From NCBI GenBank assembly GCA_025361735.1, contig JANYKD010000361.1, positions 1 through 40,991 of the forward strand: DNA of 40,991 nucleotides. Reading direction: 5' to 3'. Made by a program: the position numbers and the translations under genes. This stretch comes from Phycisphaerales bacterium. Lineage in GTDB: Bacteria; Planctomycetota; Phycisphaerae; Tepidisphaerales; Tepidisphaeraceae. The notes under the pieces are model-generated. The model made no database searches. It had not been told where the DNA came from and saw only the letters and a list, made by a program, of their open reading frames with translations. Shown piece by piece: positions 20,703 through 28,715 of the stretch. Within the stretch, counting starts at the first letter, position 1. The number at the start of each line of letters is the position of its first letter.

Positions 20703-20757
20703 ACCGCTTCAGGGTGGATGATAGTTCTGCGCAGTGACTTTTCATGAGGAGTCGGGC

Positions 20758-21027
20758 ATGACCTCAAGTACTGTCAGGCGTTGGACGCTATTGGCTGGTG
20801 TGATCGTCTGGTCGATCCTGTTCGGTGTTGCTGCCGCACCTGTGCGTGCGGCCGAAGATGAAACGGCCGCGAAGGCTGAGGCAAGGAAGGCCGGGGAGAA
20901 GCTGCTCGGCTACGTCAAGGGCGAACAGACAGGCCGGTGGGAATCGTACGACAGCAATGGCAATCGCAGCAATTGGGCCGAATACAAGGACGGCAAGCGC
21001 ATTAGTTCGGGTCAATATAAGGACTGA
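20758..21027 (+). CDS. Small secreted protein with MORN-like tail
   Basis: An 89-residue protein with a signal peptide (about 1-33: RRWTLLAGVIVWSILFGVAAAPVRAAE), an Ala/Lys/Glu-rich helical segment, and a C-terminus GRWESYDSNGNRSNWAEYKDGKRISSGQYKD that resembles one or two MORN-like repeats (G.W..Y...G......Y.dGk). The function is unknown. GAGGA at 20746-20750, 7 bases before the ATG, fixes the start; an upstream in-frame ATG at 20734 would put charged residues before the signal peptide. The next gene begins 21 bases downstream on the same strand. Confidence 0.65.
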   Translation: MTSSTVRRWTLLAGVIVWSILFGVAAAPVRAAEDETAAKAEARKAGEKLLGYVKGEQTGRWESYDSNGNRSNWAEYKDGKRISSGQYKD

Positions 21028-21048
21028 TATACATTCTCGGAGACGGCC

Positions 21049-22494
21049 ATGGTTAATATGGAAGCGGTGAAGGCGTTTTGGGCGCGGCGAACGGCGGAGT
21101 ATGTCGCGGCTCGGAGTTTTGTGTCGCTGTGCCTGGCGTCCCGCAAGGCTGGCAAAGAGAGGGGCGCCAGTGCGGGTGAACTCGAGGTGTTGCTGCAGGC
21201 AATGGGCGCCAAAGCCGGAGCGGCCGGGTTGTGTCCCGAATTACCCGCGGCGACGGAGACTACGCGCTCGGCTGAGGTCAGAGGCAAGGCGGCGACCGTC
21301 GTCGCTGAGCGGAAGCAGGCCGAAGAGCAGGCCCGCCAGCGGCTTGAGCAGGAACGGCAGAAGCATGCGGGCATCATCGGCGCGCTTAGCGAGGAAGCCG
21401 GCCGGCTCAATGGGCTCGCCTCGAGCGCAAAGTCAGACTTGCATACGGCACAGAAGCAAGTTGTCGCGATCGAGAACGAGATCCAGCGGATTCAGAAGTT
21501 GCTGGCCGATCTGGATCAGGGCAAGCCGGGGTCGGATTCGCGGCCGGTGTTGACGCAGAAACTGGCGGCGGCGCAGCAGACTCTCTTGCCGGCACAGGCC
21601 GCCGTGGGTCCGGCCGAAAAGAGGCATGCCGAGGCGCAGACGCTTGCCGATGCAAAGCAGGCCGAGCACACCCAGGCGAGGCGGACTTGGAAGCAGCTTG
21701 GGGGAGAGTGTGAGGCGCAGTTGAAGGCCGCCACCGACAGCGTCAAGTTGGCGGAGGGCGAGGTGGTGGAGGCAGAGAAGACGCTTGCCGCGGCCCATCT
21801 GGTGTTCGGCCGGGCGATCTTCGCAGCCGGTGCCAGGCCGGCGGAGATCGTGGGCGAACTCGATCGGGCCACGCAGATCCAGACGAACATTCAGAACCTC
21901 GACAGCACCCACGCCGCACTCGACCAGCAGGCCGCGGCCGTAAAGCCCGGCGCCATGGGCTTTGCACTCTGGTCCGGTGGAACGATCGTGGCGCTGATCG
22001 TCCTCGTCTTGGTCGTACGCGTGGCTATCCCCGGCAAATCCAAACCCGCGACGGTTGCCGGTGCTCGATCGACGACAACCCCAACATCGATGCCAGCGGC
22101 CGCCCCCCAGACGCCGCGAGATAACCCCGTGCGGAACCCATTTGATGCGCTTCCGCAGCAGGCCGCCAAACATGAACTGACGCCGGCTCTGCAGAAGGCA
22201 ATCCTGGCTCATCCGGCTTTGGCGATGCGGTGGTTTGACGCGGACAAGAAGCAGCCACGATTCCAGCCGACGGGCAAGGTGACGGCCCGGCAATGGAGCG
22301 ATCGCGTGGATGGAGGTTGCCTGGTGGAGGTCGTGGCCGAGGTTCAGACCTGGGCTGCCGCCGATGCTCAGCCGGCCACATCGCGGGTGGTGATGAGGGC
22401 GGTCGTGTCCGCGGAAGGTGCGTACGTCTCCGGGGAGATGATCGGCTCTGAAGATGCCGATACCGACGCGCTGCTGAAACTGCTTGGTCGGTGA
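21049..22494 (+). CDS. Coiled-coil protein with one membrane segment, unknown function
   Basis: A 481-residue protein. Residues about 80-300 are a long Ala/Glu/Gln/Lys coiled coil (KQAEEQARQRLEQERQKHAG and similar heptads). One membrane helix follows at about 308-327 (WSGGTIVALIVLVLVVRVAI), then a low-complexity linker rich in Ala, Thr and Pro, then a C-terminal folded domain (about 380-481). No signal peptide is present, so the coiled coil is probably cytoplasmic and the C-terminal domain outside. GGAG lies 7 bases before the ATG. Position behind the small secreted protein suggests co-transcription. I do not recognise the family. Confidence 0.7.
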   Translation: MVNMEAVKAFWARRTAEYVAARSFVSLCLASRKAGKERGASAGELEVLLQAMGAKAGAAGLCPELPAATETTRSAEVRGKAATVVAERKQAEEQARQRLEQERQKHAGIIGALSEEAGRLNGLASSAKSDLHTAQKQVVAIENEIQRIQKLLADLDQGKPGSDSRPVLTQKLAAAQQTLLPAQAAVGPAEKRHAEAQTLADAKQAEHTQARRTWKQLGGECEAQLKAATDSVKLAEGEVVEAEKTLAAAHLVFGRAIFAAGARPAEIVGELDRATQIQTNIQNLDSTHAALDQQAAAVKPGAMGFALWSGGTIVALIVLVLVVRVAIPGKSKPATVAGARSTTTPTSMPAAAPQTPRDNPVRNPFDALPQQAAKHELTPALQKAILAHPALAMRWFDADKKQPRFQPTGKVTARQWSDRVDGGCLVEVVAEVQTWAAADAQPATSRVVMRAVVSAEGAYVSGEMIGSEDADTDALLKLLGR

Positions 22495-22565
22495 CAGAAG
22501 TGGTGCTTGCGAGCGCGTCGCCGGTGTAGTAGCGTCTGGCGCATCTCGCCAACCAGGGAGCCCTC

Positions 22566-24842
22566 ATGTCGAGCCGGGTCTCGTGTATCGTCTGCTGCCT
22601 TCTTTGTGTCAACATGGCCGCCTCTATGCTGGCGGCCGAAGCGGTGTCCGTCCCGTTGCCCGATGGCGTGGTTCGCGGGATCAGGGTCTTGCCGGATAAG
22701 GCGCCGGATTGTTCGTCGCTGAAGAGCATCGCGCTCAGCGTCACCCGCGACTGCAAGACCAACGACGAGCGGGCCATCGCTATCTACAACTTTATGATCC
22801 TGGCGCATTACCACCGGGCCTATCCGACCGAACCCGGCGGAATACCGGTGCTGAAGGAGATCAACACCTACGGCTGGAGCCTCTGCGGCGGGCTTCATTC
22901 CGAGCAGTCGGCCCTGTGGCGCGAGCTTGGCTGGGATTGGCGATTCGTCGGCTGGAACGGCCACACGACCGTGGAGGCCAACTACGACGGCCGCTGGCAT
23001 TACCTTGATGCGTTCCTGAAGTTCTACGCCTGGATGCCCGATGCCACCGCGCCGGGCGGGCGGACGATCGCGGGCGAAGATGACCTGAACAACAACGCCC
23101 AGAAACTGATCGCCGATACGTTTGTGCTGGATAAGGGCCGTGGGGCTGTTTATGCCAGGGACAATGGATTCGAGATGGTCGGCGACAAAGCAAACTGGAC
23201 CGCGCCCGCGATGCTCTCCTGCGGCGACACGATTGCGGACGTCATCGCCGGCCTCAAGACCCACAAGCAGGCGGGCAAGCCGGAAGGGTGGAGCGAAATT
23301 CATCATGCCACCGGCGGCTACTCGGCCGAGGTGAATCTCGCGCCGGGCTTTGCGCTGACCAATACCTGGGACGCCGTCGAGGGCGGCTGGCACTGGGCCG
23401 GCGCCAAGGCGGCGCCGAGCCACACCTGCGGCAACAAGGATCTGCGCAACAGTCCCGATGCCGGGCTGATCATGGAGCCCTACAGCCAGCATGTTCGCAG
23501 CTTCGCCAACGGCACGCTGCTGTTCGCTCCCGAGTTTGCCGGCGAGGGCGTGCTCCGGTCTTTTGCGGCCAGGAGCAACGTGAAATTCGCCAATGGAGCC
23601 CTTGTGCCCGCGCAGGCGGGGACGCCGGGGAGCGTCACGGTGCTGCTGCAATCGCCGTACATCATGACCCGCGCCACGGGCGCGGCCGAGGGGGCCGATT
23701 CCGTCGAGGTTTCCGTCGATGGCGGCAAGTCGTTCAAGTCGGCCGACGTGAAAGACCTCACGGTTGCGGTCAAGGGGCAGGTTGCGGCTCTGGTACGCAT
23801 CAACTTCGCCGTTGCGCTGAAGTCGTTGCGGCTGGAAGCGCTTGTGCAGAACAACCCGGGCAGCCTGCCGTATCTGTCGCCCGGGAAGAATGTCGTCAGC
23901 GTTGCCGCGGACGATGCCAAGGCGCTCGGTGAGAACAGGCTGGTGGTCACCTACGCATACTGTCCCGGTTATCGCAGCAAGTCGTTTGAGCAGTTGTGCG
24001 ACGAGGGGAAGGAGATCGCCAAGCAGCACAACGCGACCTGGGCGGAAACGCCGACGGTCGTGCAGAAGGTTTTTGCGGCCGGTGACCTGCCCGCCAAGTT
24101 TGACATCGACATTCCCACGCCGAGGGACAAGTATCCGGTCTATCCGCGCATGCTGTTTGTCCGGCGCGAAGTGATCGCTCCGGGCGCTAAATTGCTGCCT
24201 CTGCCGGCCAATGCCCAGGCGCCAAAGCCGGGCGCGAGCGATGAACTCAAGACGCTGCCCAATCCGTTCCTCATGGGCTCGCAGCCGCCGCCGGCGCGGG
24301 TGGTGCGGCCGACGCGCACGGTCATCGTCGAACTCAAGCCCGGGCATTTCGTCACGCGTTCCGGAGACGTGCCCACGAGTGATCTCATCAAGTGGCCCAA
24401 GACCGCACAGGAGAAGGTCGACGCGATTGCGTTCCTGATCGGCGGCGAATTGACGGGCCTTCCGGCGACGAGGGATTTGGCGGCCGCTCGGCTGGTGTTC
24501 CCGGCCATTCGCTCGCACGACCAGGCCGCCACCCAGGTTGGCGTGGTGAATCTGAAGGCCGCGTTTGTGCCGGCCGCCAAGTACGATTTCGCCAATTTCG
24601 GCGACGTACTCGGCACGGTGGTCGTCCCCAAACAGGCCAAAGACGCCGCCGAGTGGAATCCGCCGAAGGAGTTCAAGATCGACATCACTCGCTACATCCG
24701 CGACGTCGCCCGGGGCGAGGCGAAATTCCACGGTCTGGCGCTTCGCGTGGTCCCCGAACGCGGCATCGACGATGGCTGGACGGTGCGCGTCAATCTGCCG
24801 AAACAGCCGAGGGTGTATCTGGAGATTGACGTGCTTCAGTAG
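22566..24842 (+). CDS. Secreted transglutaminase-like (papain-fold) protein
   Basis: A 758-residue exported protein with a signal peptide (about 1-24). A transglutaminase-like core contains the presumed triad Cys107 in GWSLCGGLHSEQSALWRELG, His133 in GWNGHTTVEAN and Asp148 in WHYLDAF. Behind it come long beta-rich regions, including a segment with VEVSVDGGKSFKSADV and a C-terminal domain with KEFKIDITRYIRDVARG. Bacterial secreted members of this fold act as proteases, peptide N-glycanase-like amidases or cross-linkers; the activity here is unknown. GGGAG precedes the ATG by 7 bases. It stands alone, with a large inverted repeat following 43 bases past the stop. Confidence 0.78.
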   Translation: MSSRVSCIVCCLLCVNMAASMLAAEAVSVPLPDGVVRGIRVLPDKAPDCSSLKSIALSVTRDCKTNDERAIAIYNFMILAHYHRAYPTEPGGIPVLKEINTYGWSLCGGLHSEQSALWRELGWDWRFVGWNGHTTVEANYDGRWHYLDAFLKFYAWMPDATAPGGRTIAGEDDLNNNAQKLIADTFVLDKGRGAVYARDNGFEMVGDKANWTAPAMLSCGDTIADVIAGLKTHKQAGKPEGWSEIHHATGGYSAEVNLAPGFALTNTWDAVEGGWHWAGAKAAPSHTCGNKDLRNSPDAGLIMEPYSQHVRSFANGTLLFAPEFAGEGVLRSFAARSNVKFANGALVPAQAGTPGSVTVLLQSPYIMTRATGAAEGADSVEVSVDGGKSFKSADVKDLTVAVKGQVAALVRINFAVALKSLRLEALVQNNPGSLPYLSPGKNVVSVAADDAKALGENRLVVTYAYCPGYRSKSFEQLCDEGKEIAKQHNATWAETPTVVQKVFAAGDLPAKFDIDIPTPRDKYPVYPRMLFVRREVIAPGAKLLPLPANAQAPKPGASDELKTLPNPFLMGSQPPPARVVRPTRTVIVELKPGHFVTRSGDVPTSDLIKWPKTAQEKVDAIAFLIGGELTGLPATRDLAAARLVFPAIRSHDQAATQVGVVNLKAAFVPAAKYDFANFGDVLGTVVVPKQAKDAAEWNPPKEFKIDITRYIRDVARGEAKFHGLALRVVPERGIDDGWTVRVNLPKQPRVYLEIDVLQ

Positions 24843-24884
24843 GACGGATTTCGTTGGAAACGTGTGACGGAACGCGGATGGGCG

Positions 24885-25083
24885 TTGTTCCTGCTCTTAC
24901 TCTTCATCCTGCTCTTAAGCCTCTTCCTGATCCTGATCTTCATCTTAATCCTACTCTTGTGCTAATGTGGCTGGAAGAGACATCGCAGCGCCACCGCACC
25001 GGCTATTCGGGGAGGATTAAGAGTAAGATGAAGAGTAAGATTATGAAGATGAGTAAGAGAAGGAGCAGGAGCAAGATTAGGAA
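24885..25083. repeat. Large pyrimidine/purine inverted repeat built from hexamer-like words
   Basis: The left arm (about 24885-24960) is almost all pyrimidine and built from variants of CTCTTACTCTTCATC and CTTAATCCT. The right arm (about 25012-25082) is almost all purine and built from the reverse complements (AGGATTAAGAGTAAGATGAA). The spacer is about 50 bases. Pairing is imperfect because word order differs. It fills most of the 366-base gap between two convergent secreted-protein genes; no gene is seen in it. Confidence 0.75.
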
Positions 25084-25152
25084 GCCAGAACGCGCTGGGA
25101 TTCGATCTCCGGTCGGCGAGCGGTGATCGGGGTTGGCGCCGCTCGGTGATGA

Positions 25153-25174
25153 CGTGGTCGATGAATCGACCACG
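25153..25174. repeat. Short perfect palindrome 3' of the GH123-like gene
   Basis: CGTGGTCGAT (25153-25162) pairs perfectly with ATCGACCACG (25165-25174). A related sequence lies at 28654-28674, on the other side of the GH123-like gene. Confidence 0.6.
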
Positions 25175-25208
25175 CCGCTGATTGCCGTGGGGTTGTGGGA
25201 AGCGAGGG

Positions 25209-28200
25209 CTATTTTCTCAACGCCTCGATGGCATCATCCAGTTTCGCGCGGGAGTCGGTCCAGTCCGCGGGGGTGAAGAGGGCGTCGTGATTGCGCTGTC
25301 CCAGTTTGAAGTGGCTCAGGCGGTCGGTGATCAACTGCTCGGCGGCTTGCGCGGCGGGGGTGCCGGCTTTCTCTTTCGCCAGGCGGGCGAGCGTCACTAT
25401 GCGGCGATAATCGCCGAGGCCTTCGCGCAGGCGCTCAAACTCGACGGAGGGGATCAACTGCCCATCGGGTGAACTGTTGCACCAGGCGTAGTCATCCTCG
25501 CGGCAGTCCAGGGCGTAGTAGGGATCGCCGGCGGTGGCGTTCCAGTGCCAGGAGAGGCGGAACTTCATGCCGAACTGTTTGGCGGCCTTGTACATGTAGT
25601 GGCCGAAAGTCCAGCGATTGCCGCCATTATAGAAGGCCCATTCGCCGCCGGCATCGTGGAGGAGCTTCACGGAGTCCTCGTCGTGGTCGTTCCAGTCGGC
25701 CACCTGCAGCGCCTTGGAGAAGAGGAAGTGCGGGTCGTCCTGCTTGGTGCCGCGGAAACTGCTGGCGGCCGTGAAATAGGGCGGGCCTTTGGGGAACGCC
25801 TTGTGGTAGGCCTCGGCGTTGACGGCCGCCCGGGTCAGGGCGTCGCCGAGGGGCTCGTCGCCGATGTTGTAGTAGACGGGGATCCAGCCGGCCTCGTCGG
25901 CGTGCTTCTGGACTTCAGTGTAGATCGCCTTGATGAACTCGGAATAGTCCTTGAAACCGGCCGCGCTCATGGCGGCGGTGTCCTGAAAGTAGGCCTCGAA
26001 GCCACGCACGCCGCCGCCGTAGGAGACGACGGCGAGGAATCCAAGGTCCTTGGCCAGTTTCATCATCGCATCGGAGTTACCAAACTCCAGAACGGGCTTG
26101 CCGTTCTTAAATCCTGTGTAGGTGATTGACGGCGCCCCGCTGAAAGTCGTGAAGCCGTACTCGCGCATCTTGCGGAGGCTCTTGGCGCACATCTCCTCGT
26201 TGAAGGCCGCGGCGGCCGGGTCGCTGGGCCAGGGGACGCCGATGTGGTAGCCCCACGGACCGGCCGGGATGTCCACCGGATCAAGCGTGCCGGCGCGGAC
26301 GCGGAACTCAACGGCGACTTGCGTTGCGGGGGCCTTTTCGGGTTTGATGGTCACACTACCTTTGTAGACGCCGGGCTTGGTGTCGGCCGGCACCTTGACG
26401 GTGAGCCAGAACTGCCGCGTGGTCCCGGCCGGGACGGGCGCGGTGTTCGTGGGCATGACCAGCCGCGGGGCAATCGTGTAGACGGTGCCTTCCATGGTCA
26501 CGCGGCTGAGGCGATACGAGACATAGCCGACGTCGATATTGCTCGCGGTGATCGAGCCACCGGGACCGGAGAGATCGGCGGCGGTCACCATGACATTGCC
26601 CAGGTCGCGCAGCGGAGTTATCGCCAGCGACAGCGAGGCGTATTCACCGGCGAACGCCTGCGCCGACAGCGGCTTGCCGGGTTCATCCTTCGCCGGCGTG
26701 TCGTTGTAGTACAGGTCTTTCATGCAATCGCGCTGGAAGGTGACATAGCCGCGTGCGGTGTCATCGGCCGAGGGCGAAAGCGGATCGCCGCTGGGGCGAT
26801 GGAGAACGCGCTTGAAGTAGTTGTCGAAGTGGAAGCGGCGTTTGTCCTGAACGTACCTGAGGAACTTCTCGCCTTCGGCCGCTTTGGCGACGGGGAAGAT
26901 GATGACGGCGGACACGCTGCACGCCCAGTTGCTGCCTTGGAAGTCGAGATTGAGCTGGCCGTCGGTGACCTCGACGTCGAACATCTTCTCCTTGAAGTAG
27001 GCCAACTGGTACTTGTCGAACGTGTTGTCGGCCGGCAGGTCTTCGACATTCCAGAAGCGGAAGTACTTCTTCTTGAAGGCGTCGAAGTCCATGGTCTCGG
27101 TGACGACCGGTTTGCCTTCAGCCAGGATGACACGCTTGCGGTAGGTCTGATACTCGCCCCAGAAGCCGGAGGGGTTGTCGATATTGACCAGGACCCGGTA
27201 CTTGCCGTTGGGCACATCGACGGCCAGCCCGCCGGACTCGAGGCAAATGAAATCCTGGTAGAGCGGGTCGGGCTGGAGCACATCCATCGCCCGCCAGATC
27301 TTGGCGCCCAGCAGGCCGTATCCGCGGCCTTTGCTGTAGACCGTCGCGGGTGTGATCTGCGTGAAGCCCTCCATGACGGGGCTGGTGGCGGTGCCGAAGT
27401 CGAATGCCGACAGGCCGTCGAACAGCACCTGCTTCACGGAGTCATCGCGCTCGAGGCGGAGATTGTCGACGAAAAGCGGCGAGCCGGGTTTGTCGCCGAT
27501 ACTCATCACAAACCACTTGATGTCGGCCAGGTCGAGCATGCGTCCCGGGCGGGATTTCTCGCCGACATAGAGCTGCCTGGTCGGAATGATCAACGTGCTC
27601 TTGCCGGGCGGGACGATGGTGTGGTAGTTGACGCGGGTCCAGTAGTCGCGCGTGCCGCCATCGCGGATTTCGATGTAGAGCGACAGTGGCTCGGCGGAGT
27701 CGGTGTGGAGGTCGGCCTTGAGGAAGTCATAGCCGGTCCAATTCGGCATGCCGCCCATGCCCACATACGATTTGTCGATCCGCAGAGCCTTGGCGCCATC
27801 GGTGGCGTGTTCCGTGACGATCGTGCCGCCATCGAAGGGGTTCTTCCCCTCGAACGACGTGATGACCTTGACGGCCGGGCCGGCGACGGCGGACTTGCCA
27901 GCGGTCAGCGCGGTGCCGCAGGCATAGCAGTGGCCCCATTGCGGGGCGTTGCGATAACCACATTCGGGGCAGCGGACGGCGTCGGTGCCCAGTTCGCCCG
28001 GCGGGGCGATGGGCGACTCTTCGTTGTCCAGCACGGGTTTGTCGGTCAGGGGCACATCATCGCCGACTTTCACGAGCGAGACATCATCGATCCAGAAATA
28101 CCCGGGGGCCATCAGGCCGAAGGATGGGCCGGTCTTCTTCTTATCCTTCAACTCGCCCACGTAGGTGAGTTTGGTCCAACCGAACGTGCCGTTCCTGCCC

Positions 28201-28574
28201 AGCGGGACGTACTTGTCGGCGAACATGAATTCGGTCGACTGGTTCCAGGTGCCGGTGCCGATGTCCAGGCCACGGATGTAGGCGGTGATGCGATAGCGGC
28301 CGGGCGCAAGCTCCGGGGTCTGCACCATGCGGATCTTGGCACCGTTGCCGCCAAAAAGCAGGCAGGATGTCTTGCCGGTGCGGGCGATTTTGCCGATGCG
28401 GAATTCGCATTCGCCCTCGTACTTCCAGCCGTCCCATTTGGCGAAGACGTGGCCGAATTGGTCGCGGTCCTTGGTGATCTCGAAGGAGGGGTCGGCGAGG
28501 AGATTGTTCTCCTGGGCGGCCTGGGTGAAGGGTGCGATGGACGCCAACAGGACCAGCAGGGCGATGGTTCGCAT
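25209..28574 (-). CDS. Large secreted GH123-like (DUF4091) protein with internal zinc ribbon
   Basis: A 1121-residue exported protein: signal peptide (1-20), a carbohydrate-binding-like sandwich (about 23-170, NLLADPSFEI...WIDDVSLVKV), a zinc ribbon CPECGYRNAPQWGHCYACG (Cys202, 205, 216, 219), a second sandwich (about 236-375), a malectin-like domain (about 385-560), an accessory beta domain, and a C-terminal TIM barrel of the GH123/DUF4091 type with the acidic pair in YNIGDEP (about 905-908) and the tail FERLREGLGDYRRIVTL. GH123 enzymes are N-acetyl-beta-galactosaminidases, but many DUF4091 proteins are uncharacterised. A zinc ribbon in an exported protein is unexpected. GAGAGGA lies 6 bases before the ATG. 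It is convergent with the transglutaminase-like gene. Confidence 0.85.
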   Translation of the reverse strand: MRTIALLVLLASIAPFTQAAQENNLLADPSFEITKDRDQFGHVFAKWDGWKYEGECEFRIGKIARTGKTSCLLFGGNGAKIRMVQTPELAPGRYRITAYIRGLDIGTGTWNQSTEFMFADKYVPLGRNGTFGWTKLTYVGELKDKKKTGPSFGLMAPGYFWIDDVSLVKVGDDVPLTDKPVLDNEESPIAPPGELGTDAVRCPECGYRNAPQWGHCYACGTALTAGKSAVAGPAVKVITSFEGKNPFDGGTIVTEHATDGAKALRIDKSYVGMGGMPNWTGYDFLKADLHTDSAEPLSLYIEIRDGGTRDYWTRVNYHTIVPPGKSTLIIPTRQLYVGEKSRPGRMLDLADIKWFVMSIGDKPGSPLFVDNLRLERDDSVKQVLFDGLSAFDFGTATSPVMEGFTQITPATVYSKGRGYGLLGAKIWRAMDVLQPDPLYQDFICLESGGLAVDVPNGKYRVLVNIDNPSGFWGEYQTYRKRVILAEGKPVVTETMDFDAFKKKYFRFWNVEDLPADNTFDKYQLAYFKEKMFDVEVTDGQLNLDFQGSNWACSVSAVIIFPVAKAAEGEKFLRYVQDKRRFHFDNYFKRVLHRPSGDPLSPSADDTARGYVTFQRDCMKDLYYNDTPAKDEPGKPLSAQAFAGEYASLSLAITPLRDLGNVMVTAADLSGPGGSITASNIDVGYVSYRLSRVTMEGTVYTIAPRLVMPTNTAPVPAGTTRQFWLTVKVPADTKPGVYKGSVTIKPEKAPATQVAVEFRVRAGTLDPVDIPAGPWGYHIGVPWPSDPAAAAFNEEMCAKSLRKMREYGFTTFSGAPSITYTGFKNGKPVLEFGNSDAMMKLAKDLGFLAVVSYGGGVRGFEAYFQDTAAMSAAGFKDYSEFIKAIYTEVQKHADEAGWIPVYYNIGDEPLGDALTRAAVNAEAYHKAFPKGPPYFTAASSFRGTKQDDPHFLFSKALQVADWNDHDEDSVKLLHDAGGEWAFYNGGNRWTFGHYMYKAAKQFGMKFRLSWHWNATAGDPYYALDCREDDYAWCNSSPDGQLIPSVEFERLREGLGDYRRIVTLARLAKEKAGTPAAQAAEQLITDRLSHFKLGQRNHDALFTPADWTDSRAKLDDAIEALRK

Positions 28575-28653
28575 GGGTGTTCCTCTCTACGGTCTGTACT
28601 GGTGGGGGGCGTGATTGTGGCAGGGCGGGTGAGAGGTGCGTGCGGAGACTGCC

Positions 28654-28674
28654 CGTGGTCAATGAACCGACCCT
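28654..28674. repeat. Degenerate copy of the palindrome at 25153
   Basis: CGTGGTCAATGAACCGACCC matches the palindrome at 25153-25174 apart from a few bases, and both are followed by a similar stretch ending in ATTGCCG. It lies between the DsbD stop and the GH123-like start. Confidence 0.45.
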
Positions 28675-28715
28675 GCCGTGAGGTCATTGCCGGAAAGGGG
28701 ATCGGTGATCGATCG

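Noticed and set aside
22368-24731. A 787-codon minus-strand open frame
   Set aside because: Shadow of the transglutaminase-like gene, with no recognisable motif; the opposite strand has a signal peptide, catalytic triad and Shine-Dalgarno.
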